Positions 1 through 12,244 of a stretch of DNA of 64,000 nt are shown here, piece by piece. This DNA comes from Omphalotus guepiniiformis (lineage: Eukaryota; Basidiomycota; Agaricomycetes; Agaricales; Omphalotaceae). The notes beneath the pieces were generated by a model. It was not told the DNA's origin. It ran no database searches and saw nothing but the letters and a program-made list of their open reading frames with translations. The stretch's first letter is position 1. Each line of letters starts with the position of its first letter. The DNA lies in NCBI GenBank assembly GCA_028554645.1, contig JAQOOI010000021.1:1054001-1118000 (forward strand). The letters run 5' to 3'. Both the position numbers and the translations under genes were made by a program.

Positions 1-151
1 GTGTCAACATTCGGGTTCATCAGCGCGTAATCAATTGAGAAGAGTAATAATTCAGGGAAGCTAAGGGAAGGCTTGGTAGCTTCCAAGCGAAGTGACGGAT
101 TCACGCTGGAGGGTACGTTCGTATTCGAACAGACATTCTGCATAGTGCATT

Positions 152-849
152 TACAGGCGCATATAGTCTATGAGACGTCTCTCTATCTCGCGACAATGTT
201 CAAGAACACGAAGCAGATCAACTCCATAATTCCGCAATTAATACCTGATCTCTATGTTCGGATCCCTGAGCCGCACCATAACCGACTGCTGACAATCCTA
301 ATATCCCTGCTACTTCAACTGCTCTTAGGCTATCCCTCTCAAAGCCTGTATCGTCAACTTCTACGCTCAATTCCCGATCCAATGCTCCCATCCCGATCCA
401 AAGCACGCACCTGGATTACCTCAGTCTCAGCTAGCCTACGAACACAGAACTTTGCTAGGTTCGAGACACTGACACGTTCAGAAAGTTTTCGCTCGTTCTT
501 GGATGATCCCCCTTCGTTGCCAGATGAATTCGAAACACTTTCAATCTCTGCGCGTTCGAACCGGGACCTTGCACGAAAAACGTTCTATTCGCTCATTGAC
601 GAGGTACGCGCGAAGCCCCGCGAGACTTCGTGGACCATCCTTCGAACCGCTTACAGAGAATTTTCTTGCCTCGCTGAATCTGGTACTACTAGAGATTGGC
701 TAGTTCGGTCATTGGCGTTACAAAAGACAAGCTCGGATTGCGAAAGCCTTTCCCTGGACCAATGGCTCGACGAAAAGAATTCTGCTGGACATATCAGGCG
801 GAAGGAGGGCGTCGAGGGACGCTGGATTACCTCTAAAATTCAACGATAA
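152..849 (+). CDS. SAC3/GANP-family protein, 3' part (5' end outside window)
   Basis: This open frame has no good start of its own. The first in-frame ATG is at 196, but the frame is open further back to a possible splice acceptor (tttacag) ending at 151, so I read it as the last exon of a gene entering from the left. The all-helical protein resembles the SAC3/GANP/SHD1 region. It has an N-terminal segment ending INSIIPQLIPDLY, a leucine-rich helix (LLTILISLLLQLLLGY), a middle helix with LRTQNFARFETL, and a C-terminal LARKTFYSLIDEVRAK helix. Proteins of this family act in mRNA export or as centrosome/spindle factors. The family assignment rests on pattern only. A basidiomycete-specific orphan is the alternative. 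It converges on the RanGAP gene, whose stop lies about 100 bp away. Confidence 0.5.
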
Positions 850-950
850 ATTCCATATGAAGATCAAATTGTATATGTGGTATAGGGTGTGTTGGAGTAT
901 TGTGTACTATTACGCTACGATCAACGCGAAATATAGTGAACAGGCAATGA

Positions 951-2227
951 TTATCGAATTTTGACATTTTCCATAAGAGCTGCCAGTTCATCCGCTTCGT
1001 TCTTTTCAGTCTTCCCCTTGAACGCCTTATCCTCAAGATCAATCTCCAATTCAGCCTCCTTCTCAGCCCGCTCCTCGATTTCTTCAGGCGTCTCCTCCTC
1101 CTCCTCCTCCTCCTCCTCCTCTTCGTCCTCATCTGAAATGAACAATTTGCCTCCTCTCTGCCTCAAGCTGATGCTCAAGGCAGCCAAACTCTCGTCATCC
1201 TCCTCCACTTCATTCCATTGCAACTCTAGTGATTTCAAGTTGCGCAAGTTGTCCACGATATTTTCCGAAAGCAAAGCGAAAGCGTCAGCTTGTAGATTGT
1301 TGTTCTGCAGCTGTAAGGTGTGCAGCTTGGGATTAGAGCCTTCTGCCAAAGTGGCTAGCAATGTTGGGACTTCGCCGTCCCCAGATAGCACACAGTCAGA
1401 GAGGTTGAGAGTGTGCAGATCAGGCCAGGCTCTCAAGGCATTCGCCCAAGCTTCAACACCCGTCAACGCCCCTTCTAAAGTGAATGTATTATCCTGCAAA
1501 TCGATATATTGCAGATTAGGATTCTTCGCCAGACCGGTAGCGAGAGCAGTTATTCCTTCCATGCGGATACCATTCTGTGGCATTCTAATTTCAACAAGGC
1601 CGCCGTGCTCAGCAAAAGCTTCGGCCCACGCAGACGCAGATCCGTTCTCGAGACGATTACGCCCACAGATAAACGTGCGCAGATTCGATTTCTTTCCGTC
1701 GGCTTTGCTAAGTTTTGCTGATTCGAGCAAAGCGTTGGCTAGGACGGTGCCGCCTGCAGGGCCAAGACCATTGTTGTTTAACTTCAGGATTTGGAACTGG
1801 CGGTTTTTTGTAAGGAAAGGGACCATCGGGTCAACTGAGCGACCACCGAAGGCATTGTCGCTGAGATTTAATTCAACGAGAGTGGTTTTGTCAATGAGGG
1901 CGTCGCAGATGGCAGTGAGTGCTTGTGGGATCTCCGTAATCAATCGTCCTGTAAAGATGTCGGCGAAGTCTGCGATCTACAGATGAAGGTGAGGTATCAG
2001 ATCATAAACTAGTAGCTGAGACGTACTTTAATATTGACTGCTTTTTGCAGAAACTCTGCTAAAGCTAGCGACGCGTCTACGCCGAGGGTGTTCCCACCGA
2101 AATGGATCTCCTCTATCCTTGTGGGATCGACATCTTTTAGCAAAGGTGCGATATCGTCTCTACTGTCTAGTTTAAGACCCCTGCCGATGATAGAAAAGAT
2201 TGAGCCGTCTGTGGACACTGCTGACAT
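951..2227 (-). CDS. RNA1: Ran GTPase-activating protein (RanGAP1/Rna1)
   Basis: Two exons (2227-2027 and 1976-951) joined by a 50-bp GT-AG intron encode 408 residues, close to other fungal Rna1 proteins. The product activates GTP hydrolysis on Ran/Gsp1 in the cytoplasm and so maintains the gradient that drives nuclear transport. It is a leucine-rich-repeat protein: repeated LxLxxNxL units (for example LVELNLSDNAFGG, LQYIDLQDNTF, LHTLNLSDC) fill roughly residues 30-345. The segment after the intron reads IADFADIFTGR, a family signature. An acidic tail follows, with a run of about ten glutamates encoded by a GAG/GAA microsatellite near 1094-1130, as expected of Rna1. The vertebrate SUMO-modified C-terminal domain is absent. 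Identity is near certain. Confidence 0.95.
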
Positions 2228-2837
2228 TACGGAGAAGTGCAGAAGGAGAATAGTTTATCAAGCATTGAAATAAAGTATTAGTATAATTTTCAGCACTGAG
2301 CAGCACGTGCAGTCCGCATGATCTTTTAGAATGGTCTAGACTTCATCGAAGTTATTGAAGTTGCTTGAATAAAAAATTGGATTCTAAAGAGTTCAAGGTT
2401 GAGCTCTGTTGAGCTCTAGCTGATCAACCGTTCTATCCACACGTACACAAGATGAGATTTGTCGGTGGTCGACCAGAGGCAATGAGTTGGTTACCGGTGC
2501 CATTGTTGTTAATCCGGACTCGATCTACCGAACAAATCCTGAGAATATTGGTGGACAAAAAAGAATATGAGCCAACTGAGAGATCATCGATACCACGGTT
2601 GTGGCACAAGGCGCTTTCTGAAGGCTATTAAAGATCATTACTGTCAAGACCGTTGTCCGTGTACAGCAAATTAATCGAGACACCTCCAAAGTAAGTGGGA
2701 ACAAAGGTAGCGCAACTTGTAACTCCAGGACAAACATTCCCCGAAAGCGATTATTCATTACAAAATAATTGTATTGAACAACATTGACAATGGATATGCC
2801 GAAAGTTGTCCCTACAGTCAAAGCATAGACTCGCGAC
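2228..2837. other. Intergenic: RanGAP 5' side / mitochondrial protein gene 3' side
   Basis: No convincing gene. The one 98-codon minus-strand frame here lacks any recognisable motif. Confidence 0.6.
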
Positions 2838-3743
2838 CTACGAGTCAGTCTTCTCAGTCTTCTCCTTCTCTTCGGCAGTTTTGGGAGTCTCTCCTTCAGG
2901 TTTCTACTTTGAGAGCGATCAATGCTCGATCACGCCTCGAGGAACTTTGAAGTGTACTTACGACGGGGGCTTCATCCTTGCTACCAGCGGATTCCTTCGG
3001 TGCAGCTTCAGCTTCAGGCTTGGTCTCCTTGGGAGACTAGATGAGAATAACATGCGCATGTAGAACAATCTCAAATGTATTTCAACAACAGAACGTACAG
3101 TGGCGACTGGCTCGGCAACTTCCTCCTTTGCAGGTTCTGGTTCCGCCTAAAACAGACTTCTTAGCCGAGATATCACACTACAGTAGCAGGCAATTTCACA
3201 TACCGAGCTGGACTGAGGGGCATCTGTAGCCTGATACAGAAGCGAGTCAAGACCGCGTCGTCGATACTTAGCGAGATACGAACCTCTGATTTCTGTACAG
3301 ACTCGGATATGTCGACAACCGTTCCTTCGTCATCCTTCATTGGCATGGGCGCATGACTCTGGGATTTATGTGCATCGTGAGGTTTGTGGGGGGCAGTCTT
3401 TCTGGCAGAGGGGGAAAGCAAATAGAGCAGCTGTCGCGTCGAGGGGAGAATATAATTCCGTCAAGCAACAATCAATTAAAGTACGGATACCGGCACTCAC
3501 CGCTGGACCAAAAACGACTGCAGAGCCAATCTGAAATCTTGATTTCAACATAGGTATTTAATGAAGCAATTTGAGTGATATACATACAATCCAGGGCAGG
3601 TCAGAGCTCTTCTTGCCCTCAGCAGTCGAGCTCATCCTACGTGAGCTGGCACGTAAAGCTTGAAGAGAGCCATTCGCCGGGGTGAAACGAGCAGAGACAC
3701 GGAATGAAGACGAAAGCAACTGCCTGGAAACTCGAGAAGTCAT
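2838..3743 (-). CDS. Small mitochondrial-type single-pass membrane protein, function unknown
   Basis: Seven exons assemble cleanly into 182 residues: 3743-3588, 3530-3501, 3430-3284, 3230-3204, 3146-3099, 3036-2962 and 2903-2838, all with GT-AG introns. The N-terminus is rich in Arg/Ser with no acidic residue in the first 40 positions, as in mitochondrial presequences. Next comes a single hydrophobic helix made by joining exons 1-3 (DLPWI + IGSAVVFGPA + LLYLLSPSARK). The C-terminal half is a low-complexity, Glu/Pro/Lys-rich tail. I do not recognise a named family. The layout suggests an inner-membrane protein with a soluble charged tail. The many tiny in-phase exons encoding the disordered tail are notable. 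The start is the first ATG and gives the presequence. Confidence 0.75.
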
Positions 3744-4481
3744 TCTGATTCTTTCGAGTCGTCACCGAAAAAGATGACTGGAAGAAGAGGTTCGACTTGG
3801 TCAACCTCGGGCCTGTCCGGTTGAATCACTGGTGACGTAGATTTTTCCGGCCCGGTGGCTATATCTTTGATTCTTTCTACCCACCTGATTACTGATTTCT
3901 TATCACACCTCTCGGTTTCTGCGACAGTTCAAGCACGCTTACACGGTCTGCGGCAATAGCACTATTGTCAATCACTAACACAACAATCTGAGAACCGTCC
4001 CAAGCACTCAGCACTCAACTTCTGAGGACAGGGTAAGTCTTATGGTGCTATCAACGACCACAAGGTTAAATTGGAGTTGCCAGAAGAATAGGAAGATGTA
4101 TATGGGTGCACTTTGACAATAGAACTCTTCCATAAATGTTCATCATAATTCTTGAGGTGTACGCCTCAGATATGAATCCTCCACTTTCACCATGACCACC
4201 AATCTTCCAAACAGACTCTCATGTCAGATTTTCATCAAGAATATTCATCAGAGGCGTTTTGAAGCTTTAGAAGTTGCGATTCACGCGTTGTCGACGCGAA
4301 CCTAATTAAAGGCGATCAAGCGGTAACTTGTTTCAGCTAGGTTGTTCCCACGAGCGCGTTGTTGTGACATGTTTTGGCTTGGTTCATCAGTTTACGGCTG
4401 CAATCGCCACGAGCTCACTGGGACGTTCTGAACCCTTCCCTCCCAGCTCCTCCTCTTTTCGTTCTCTTGTACTATTATTTC
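3744..4481. other. Intergenic: divergent promoter region, possible 5' UTR intron
   Basis: Upstream of both the mitochondrial protein gene and the kinase. A donor-like gacagGGTAAGT near 4027-4036 suggests a spliced 5' UTR for the kinase, with the pyrimidine-rich cttccctcccagctcctcct at about 4434-4455 just before its start. No coding sequence seen. Confidence 0.5.
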
Positions 4482-7400
4482 ATGGAGCCTTTCAGTGCTC
4501 TCGACGCCTCCACTGACGTGTTCTCTTTCCCTAATGACGATGAGCTGAGTCAAAGATTACAATTTATTAAGGAGGTGGGTGCCTTACTTCTTTCTTGACT
4601 CGCATTTCGTGATCTTGCTCTGAACATTGCCGTCTTGCAGATTGGCTGTGGAAACTGGGGTAGCGTCTGGCTTTGCGAACCCAAATCATCGGATGTTTTG
4701 GCGTCCGCAGATCCATTCGACAGGACTCTTAAGAAACGGCTCGCTGTCAAGCTAGTTCATCGCGACAAGGAGTCAAAGACTAGTGCTGCACGCGTCAAAT
4801 CACTGTGCGCTATACATACGTACTAATCTGTGAATACATAAGTCTTATATAGCTTGCCAGATGGAACGAAATGAAGATTGTCCGCAAACTCAAGACCGAC
4901 CCCCATCCATCCATCATACCATTCTATTCTTTCCTCCTTACCCCTTCCTATGCTATAATTACAATGTAAGTCTCGCGAACTTACCTCTGTACCCATTCAT
5001 TTTATGTTGTTTTCCGCGTATATTGCATGGAATGCTTATCACTTTCTCATAGGGCCTATCACCCTGAACTCGTCACCGTGCAAGTGAGCGAGCCCCACGC
5101 GCGTGTCTGGTTTCGCTATCTACTCTCCGCAGTGGAGTTTCTTCACAGACGTGGTATCGTTCACAACGACATAAAGTACGTGTTCCGGAGTACAGGATGT
5201 TCTGATGTGTGGCGCTTTATCCTTATTCTGACACTCCTGACGTGCTGTAGGCCAGCCAATATTCTTCTGTCATCTAAAGGTGTCCCGGTGTTATGTGACT
5301 TTGGCTTCGCTGAAGCCTATGATCTGAACTCCGATACCGCGTTCCACAGTAAATTTGCGTATGGCACTCCAGAGGTAAGATTGACAATGAATGTCACGCA
5401 AAATATCAACTTACCGGTTGTTCAGTATCTGGCACCTGAGCGCGCTCGCGGAATTCCTCACGACACGCGCAAATCCGATGTGTGGTCGTTAGGCATAACG
5501 TTTTTCGAAATCCTCATAGGACGGACTCCCTTTGAAGAGTCTGATCAAGATCAGTGCATTACTGAGGAAGACCTGCAGAAATATTGGTCACGCACAGTAA
5601 CTAATCTATACTATCATCCTTTGGACCACGCTGATTGTTCTTGCAGCTTCGTGGTAAATGGGTCGGCACATGGAAGATGTCTAAAGGTATCGAAAGACTC
5701 GTGAAACGAATGCTCTCCCCCAATGCCGATCTGCGATGCACGGCATCTGAAGCCATGAAAGATGTCTACTGGGTACAAGAGTCTGGATCCTTACATAGTA
5801 TGTTTTCCAGATTTTGCCACAAAAAATTCGTTCAATGCTCACTGACTCGCCTATTTAGGGAGATCATCGAGTTACACATCTACGATCGTCTTTGAGAAAG
5901 ATATGTCGAAGTTGATGGAACCGTCTTCCCCACGGATCAAGCCTTCCCCTTCGAAACAAGAGATCTTGAACTCGCCTCCTGGTCTGTACTCGCCCAAATC
6001 GGAAGATGCTCACCCACAACGTACCATAATGAAGTCCAAATCCCAACCTAAAGTTGCAGGGATTAAGGGTCAGTTTCTCATTCATATTTAGATGACCGAG
6101 ATACTTATATATGCTCGTAGTAGCTCAAACGAATGCCAGGAAACGAGTGCCTGTACCTCCCGTCGGAGATCTTTCCCCCATCAAAGCTTCCCCACTTCGA
6201 GGACAAGCTCATAACGGAACCACTGTCCGCCCTGCACACAAGCCCCAGCGTCAGCCTCTCGGTGCCATCAACTCTCAAATGCAGAGCAATGTCCGTCCTG
6301 CTGGTCATAGATTGGCAGGAAAGCCTTCGGTTGATGAGATTGCTCGCAAGCGGAAAGGGAGGATGTTAGAGGAATTAGCAGGGCCACAAGCCAATAGGAA
6401 GGGGAAAGGGAAGGAAAATCATGTCAGTCAACGAGTCAGAGACTGGGAAAGAGAACGAGAAAGATTACGGGAGATGTCGAGATTGGAGGAGATTGAAAGG
6501 GAACGTGACGCAGAAACCGAACAAGAAGAGGTCGTTATTGAATTGGCACATTCAGGTCATGAACAGAAACTCAGCACACACCCACCAAATGAGACTTCAG
6601 TAATGCAGGATTTGAATCGCAGTGTTGTGGTTCTAACTGAGCCTTCTACGCCTGTTGCACTGGCGGCAACGGCGAGCTCGACGTGTTTACCAGGTGATCG
6701 CCGTACTCTGACTAGTGTATCCGGAATTGTGGCTCAATCAATCCCGTCTTTAGAAGTCGTTATCTCCCCCGCAAACACGCCTCCACGTACGCAGCGTGCT
6801 GGACCTGGACGACCTGGATTCAAGCATGCCATTAGGAAATCTATTGGTCGGTGATTCATATCCTCATCTCACTTCATACTTATTGAATTTCTTTGTTGCT
6901 GCAGATAAGACGCTGAACATGTACAAGATTTCACCCTTGGGTCACGCCAGAACTCAGTCACGAACTTTATCTGTTGAGCACCAGACAGACATGGAATCGA
7001 GAGGCAGTCACAGCGAAAGGGAGTCATGGGAGAACGATCCTCTTGTTCGAGAAGGTTGGCAAATTCCTTCATTTGTTAGCCATTCGTGGGTTCATTAGTT
7101 TTCCACTTCGCAGCCAAATCGTCTCTTCCCGTAGTCAGGCATGCCATTCACAATGAGCAGATCGCTGCCGATAACCGCGTGGATAGGTTGACTCTCTGGA
7201 TGCGAAACGTCGAACGTAAGTTCTAGCAACGTTATTTCTATCGTAAATCGGGGCAGTCACTCATTCCTCTTCAGAGGTTGTAGAGGACGCCAGACAGAAC
7301 TTCACAGTTGGTCGGGAAACACCACTTCCTCCGCTTCCGTTACCACCTGCGTCTCGGTCTTCGTCCTCACGGAACAGGAGCAATCGCTCTTCGCGGCTGC

Positions 7401-8389
7401 CTCGCAAGGTTTTGGCTGCCAATGAAATTTTCTCTGATCAATCCATGGCTGATCAAAGTGTTTCTGACGGAGCCATGTCCTCTTTTGTGACCTCGGGATA
7501 CACCTCCCCTACTACCGACGCGTTCGATAGCAAAATATCACAACCTACTGATGTGTTGTCTCCAACACAGACACCGGCCAGACAACGTCGAGCTACAGTC
7601 TCTACGCGGTCCCCTGAACCTGTGGTGTCTGCACCATATGAGCTCGAGGAAGGCTCACCTAACAAGCGCAAGGAGAAGAGCAAGTCTCATGGAAACCTCT
7701 TCCAGCTCCACATCGCTCCTGCTGCCGCCCTGGGGGCCGAGCTGGACAAAGGTAAGTCACAGTCATTGGGTTGGTGGGTTGCTTTGTCTAACCTTGCACT
7801 GTCAGTAGCTTCACCTCCCGCTTCCTCTCCTCGACTATCCGCAATTGTGGATAGGAATGTATTTATTGCTCCTCCGGTGAGGAGCCGTGAAGATGTAGAC
7901 CGTCTCTCTTCGTCCCCGGCCAATAAATCCGCCGATGAGTTGACCTCGTCCCCTCTGCATGTTGAGCCATATGCCGCTCGCCCCAGATCGGCACTAGAAC
8001 CTATTCCGGATACCCCTACCCAACGCCGCGTCGAAGGTGTTTACGACCGTTTCTTAATGGCCACTTCTGGTGTCAAGCGCTTAGGCAAGGGGTATGAGTC
8101 GGACAACTTTGGTCCAATTCATAACACTATCAGTCATCCTGCTGGTCTAAATCTCAAACAAAGTCATCGTGCATTCTACTCTGTCCGCAAACCCATGCCT
8201 CCACCTGTTTCGAGCGAAGATCAAAGGCGCACAGTTTCTGTCGACGAGCTCGGTGTTATGAGCTGCTCCCCAGGAGCAGGCAAAACTATTCTCAAAGACG
8301 AGAACAACACGGTCACTCTTGTTCGCCGCGCGATCAAGGCCATCGTTCCTGGTAAAACGGTCGCTCGAAGAGTTTCTCGCGTGAACTAA
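4482..8389 (+). CDS. Ser/Thr protein kinase with long C-terminal regulatory region (non-RD, HND variant)
   Basis: Thirteen exons join in frame to 1059 residues: 4482-4574, 4641-4804, 4861-4965, 5053-5175, 5251-5374, 5426-5596, 5647-5797, 5859-6068, 6121-6846, 6905-7054, 7114-7215, 7275-7751 and 7806-8389. The kinase domain fills roughly residues 28-315. It has the glycine loop IGCGNWGSVW, the ATP lysine in LAVKLVH, the catalytic loop VHNDIKPANILL, the magnesium motif CDFGFA and LAPERARG. The usual HRD arginine is Asn here, so this is a non-RD kinase whose activation probably does not need an Arg-phosphate contact. The remaining ~740 residues are Ser/Pro-rich and disordered, with a charged Arg/Glu helix near 6430-6540. 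The tail ends RVSRVN. I cannot place it in a named yeast kinase family. Confidence 0.88.
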
Positions 8390-8964
8390 TGTTATTTTGT
8401 CATTTTCATTTCATGTTTTCATTTTCCCACCAATCTGTCGATATCTATTCGTCTATTCATCTGCATAGCTTGACTTGCTTTGTTCACACTCATTTTGCAA
8501 CTTGTCATGGTCTTGGTCGTATATACCATTTCGTGTCAGATCTATTGTTTCTATCTGCTGCTATTCCGTCGTCGTTTATGCTATCGATTATTCATTGCTC
8601 TCTTCACATCACTTCATGAATTGTCACTGCTAACGGATATTTTGCTACGTCTTCACGTATTTCTGCAATGCTTTTTTATACGTATCATTTACTTTTATGT
8701 TTTGCAATGTTTCGCGCATTTTTACAGCGTTGATGATCCTTGAAGCTAGAACTGTCCTCCTAAGAGTATCCACTGAGTAAAAATTTGACCCATAGTAATT
8801 AGGTCGTCGAATTGGCGTCTTATTGCGTTGGGAACGCGGAAGCGGAACGTTCGACTGAAAAACGTGCACACCCTTAAGCACCCGAAGAGCTTTCCCACGG
8901 CTATCCCCCAATTCGCAGAGTTATACGCGACGTGCACCCAAAAACTTGTTCTTCAACCCTCATC
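8390..8964. other. Intergenic: kinase 3' end and porin promoter
   Basis: AT-rich, T-rich sequence after the kinase stop. No gene seen. Confidence 0.6.
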
Positions 8965-10148
8965 ATGTCGTTCCCTCAGCCTGTTCCCCCGTCCTGGAAG
9001 GTCTGTTCCCCAGCAGTGATTGCGTATTATTTAGTCTAAATTTACTCAATATTTGTTATTTAGGATCTCGGAAAGTCGTCCAACGACCTCCTGGGCAAAG
9101 ACTTCCCTTTCAACACCACTACTCTAGAAGTTAAGACCAAGGCTTCCGACGTTAGCTTCAGAGTTTTCGGTTCCAACAGCGCTGGTGCCATCGCTGGTGA
9201 TCTCGAAGCCAAGTACGGAAACAAGAAGCACGGCTTCACCATTACCAACACTTGGACTACCTCCAACGTCCTTAAAAGCGCGGTCGAGCTTGAGAACCAG
9301 ATTGCCCGGGGTCTCAAGGTCGACATCAATACCTCCCTTGCTCCTGAAAAAGGTACCAAGACTGCTCTTGTCAACGCTGCCTACAAGCAGGCTGGTTTCC
9401 ACACTCGGGGTGCTCTTGACGTATTCAAGGTCAGTTGTGGTACTTCCGTCTTACTACCTGAAACTTATGACCTCTTGTATCGTGAATCGTTTGCATATGA
9501 AGGGCCCGACTTTCACTGCTGACGCTGTTGTTGGTCGTGATGGATTCCTACTCGGTGGTGAGGCTGCCTACAACGTCACTGAGGGAAACATCACCCGCTA
9601 TGCCGCTGCTCTCGGCTACAATGCTCCTGAATACGCTGTCACCATCCACGGTCTTAACAACCTCAAGACCTTCACTGCCAGCTACTACCACAAAGTGAGC
9701 CGTGACGTCGAGGCTGGCGCTAAGGCTGTCTACGACTCTAAGGCTACTACTGGCGGTGTTGCCCTCGAAGTTGGTACCAAGGCGTAAGTAACTCGAATTG
9801 TTTCCTGAGACGCATAATTGATTTCTTTTCTAGTAACCTTGACGATGCTTGCTTTGTCAAGGCTAAGATCAACAACATTGGTGTTCTTGCTCTCGGTGCG
9901 TTTCATGTTATTGGTTATTATACCGCTAATGTTTCCTTGGCTAATTTGATCATGTATTCAGGTTACACTCAGTCTCTTCGCCCTGGTGTTAGGCTCGGTC
10001 TTGGTCTCGCCATTGACACTCAGAAGCTGAACCAGGTATCTCCGTCTGGACCCGCACACAAGGTTTGCATACTCCCAGTTCTGTTTTTCCCAGTTTTGCT
10101 AAGGTGGAAATTCTTTAGGTTGGCGCCAGCTTCGTCTTTGACTCATAG
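8965..10148 (+). CDS. POR1: Mitochondrial outer membrane porin (VDAC)
   Basis: Six exons (8965-9000, 9064-9429, 9503-9783, 9834-9895, 9962-10062, 10119-10148) encode 291 residues, the normal VDAC length. The protein forms the 19-strand beta barrel that passes ATP, ADP and metabolites across the outer mitochondrial membrane. The N-terminus (PQPVPPSWKDLGKSSNDLLGKDF) forms the amphipathic helix that sits in the pore. Alternating polar/hydrophobic strands follow throughout, and the sequence ends with the typical beta signal (HKVGASFVFDS). The first exon is only 12 codons and the last only nine codons plus stop. Alanine and glycine content and C/T-ending codon choice are stronger than in neighbours, consistent with high expression. 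Confidence 0.97.
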
Positions 10149-10607
10149 ATCGGATTGGCATGGGAATGGAGGTTAAAGTTAACTACACGACATTAATGGA
10201 ATTTCCTTCACTTTTCGCACTTGTTATACTATATGTATGATCTAAGTGAATTCCTCTTAATCGTTAACGCATGATACAGCCATTGCCATCGAGTTCAATA
10301 CGACCTTATTGCTATTCATTGAATAGATCCATGGGTATACAATAGAGGTAGGTATTGCAAAGTTCCGGGGTAACGAATGTTATATCTACTACCATTCCTA
10401 TGCCAGATAATGTGTGGTACAGAGTGAATAAGATTGAAAGAGTCATCCAGAGGGCGTGAAGGTATTAGTAGGATTAATAGAAATAAGGTATCAGGGAGTA
10501 TATGATAAAGTAAAGAATGATTCCATAGTTACCATAAGCCGATATTATATGACCAAAGATAAGATACCAACGAATTCGTACCAGCATTGCCCACAAGGAG
10601 CCGCATT

Positions 10608-12244
10608 CTATGCAGCCTGAGTGCCATTTTTCGCCATCTCTCTTTCAGATCGGAGATGGGAGACCACCAATTCAGTTTCCCCCTGAAGCAGGCCACCATC
10701 GTCCAGGCTACCAATCCAGGCCGACGCCTCCACCGTGAATGCCCTCGAATTACCCTGTCGGATGACCCACGAAGGTATGGGGATCATGAACTTGAAATAC
10801 CATCCCCTCTTAGACGTCACACTCTCCTCATCCGCTACTGCAGGTGTCTCCACCGAGTCTTCCGGCAGACGGCCATACGAGGTGATCAAACTGTCTTTGA
10901 AATGTATTTTATTCCCTGGGAATGTCTTGTACCACTTCTTATTGATGATGATACCTCGAGTGAGATCTGCGGGGACGACGCAGGGGTCTGCGTATTCCGC
11001 TGACGAAGCGCCGTGATAGGAGACGGTATATTCAGGAGGATAGCCGGAGGATGATGTGTTGCCACTGTCAGCCGACATGAGCGGCGAAGTGCGGTATTCA
11101 AATGAATTACATTTGATATCAATGTATCGCAGGTCTGGTTCTGGAGACAGCGTGTATCCGGTCCAAGGACGAGAGTGTTTGACAGTTAGATGAATACGAG
11201 CAGGTACAGCGATGTAGATGCTTGACTCAAATATTTAGCACACGATTCTTACAAATGAACATCCATGAGCACTTACTCATCTGGAAGGTCCCATACATCA
11301 AAGAATGGCTGTTTCTTATGGAAATTTATGGAGAGATCGAGGTCTGAAGTGCCAGGATGAATGTTATTCCATTGGTCCTTCCACGACTCGCCATGGCATA
11401 CCCGCTCGCGAGATGACCGACCGACACCTTCATCACAGGAACTGCCGTCTTCGTCATCAGAAAGAAGGGTTAACATAGATGATGGTTGCCAGTCCTGGAG
11501 ATGGCTTGGAAGTGGCTCAAAGCCAGCTGAGCGATACGTAGGGACGGTCACACGATGGACGGGCGAGGCAGGGCGGGAGGAGCCCTTGAGTGATGCGACA
11601 CGCGACCTACTAGGGACAGGAGGTGGCGGGGCATCTCTGATGGCACTAGGGGGGTATATGTCTGAAGATACACCTGGTGATCGACTGACAGACGTTACAG
11701 CGACTGAAGGTGCAGCCGGAGCAGCACGACCCGGGTTCAGCTTGGGAGGAGTGGCCTTTCGATGAGTGTCTCTGCCTTTTCCTTTGACATCGGTCAACTC
11801 GGTGGTCTTGGGTGTGCTCCGTGTTTCGGAAGAAGGAAGCTTCGGGAATGAGATGCTTGCAGTGGAAATCTCGGCGTGAATAGTATTAGTGGAGGAAGTG
11901 GAGAGCTTTCGCTGTCGTGTACGCCGTATGTCCTCTAGTTTTCCAGCAAGATCTGGGTCAACCTCTTCACCAAACGTAGAAGGCTCACTAGCCCTAGCGC
12001 GTTTCTTTGAAGACGAGGCTTTCTTCTTCCCAGCTCCAGAACTGGGCCGAATAGTATCGACAGAAGAGGTCGAAGCGGTGCGCGTCCGTTTCGGAGCAAT
12101 ATTCTCGTCATTGGTTGACAATGAAGGTGACAATTTGGTCATATTTGAGATTCGAGGGATAGGAATGAAGGTGTTCTTGGTCTGCAGCCTGGCAGAAGAA
12201 GGTTGGGAAACGGAAGGTTGGGAAACGGAAGTGATCTGCGCCAT
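10608..12244 (-). CDS. Ser/Pro-rich protein with a C-terminal folded domain, function unknown
   Basis: Two exons (12244-11277 and 11220-10608) with one GT-AG intron give 526 residues. The first ~300 are low complexity: Ser/Thr/Pro with basic KKKASSSKKRAR and KRTRT patches that could be nuclear signals. A 15-bp exact duplication near 12205-12234 repeats SVSQP. After the conserved-looking stretch SINFHKKQPFFDVWDLP, the C-terminal ~220 residues look folded. They begin DDIYIAVPARIHLTV and continue through YTLSPEPDLRYIDIKC and IIINKKWYKTFPG to FMIPIPSWVI and FTVEASAWIG. This suggests a beta-rich domain. I do not recognise the family. It converges on the porin gene with about 460 bp between the stops. 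Confidence 0.72.

Noticed and set aside
961..1986. A 341-codon plus-strand frame, Ser-rich
   Set aside because: It is the exact antisense of the RanGAP exon. The Ser run is the complement of the GAG/GAA glutamate repeat.
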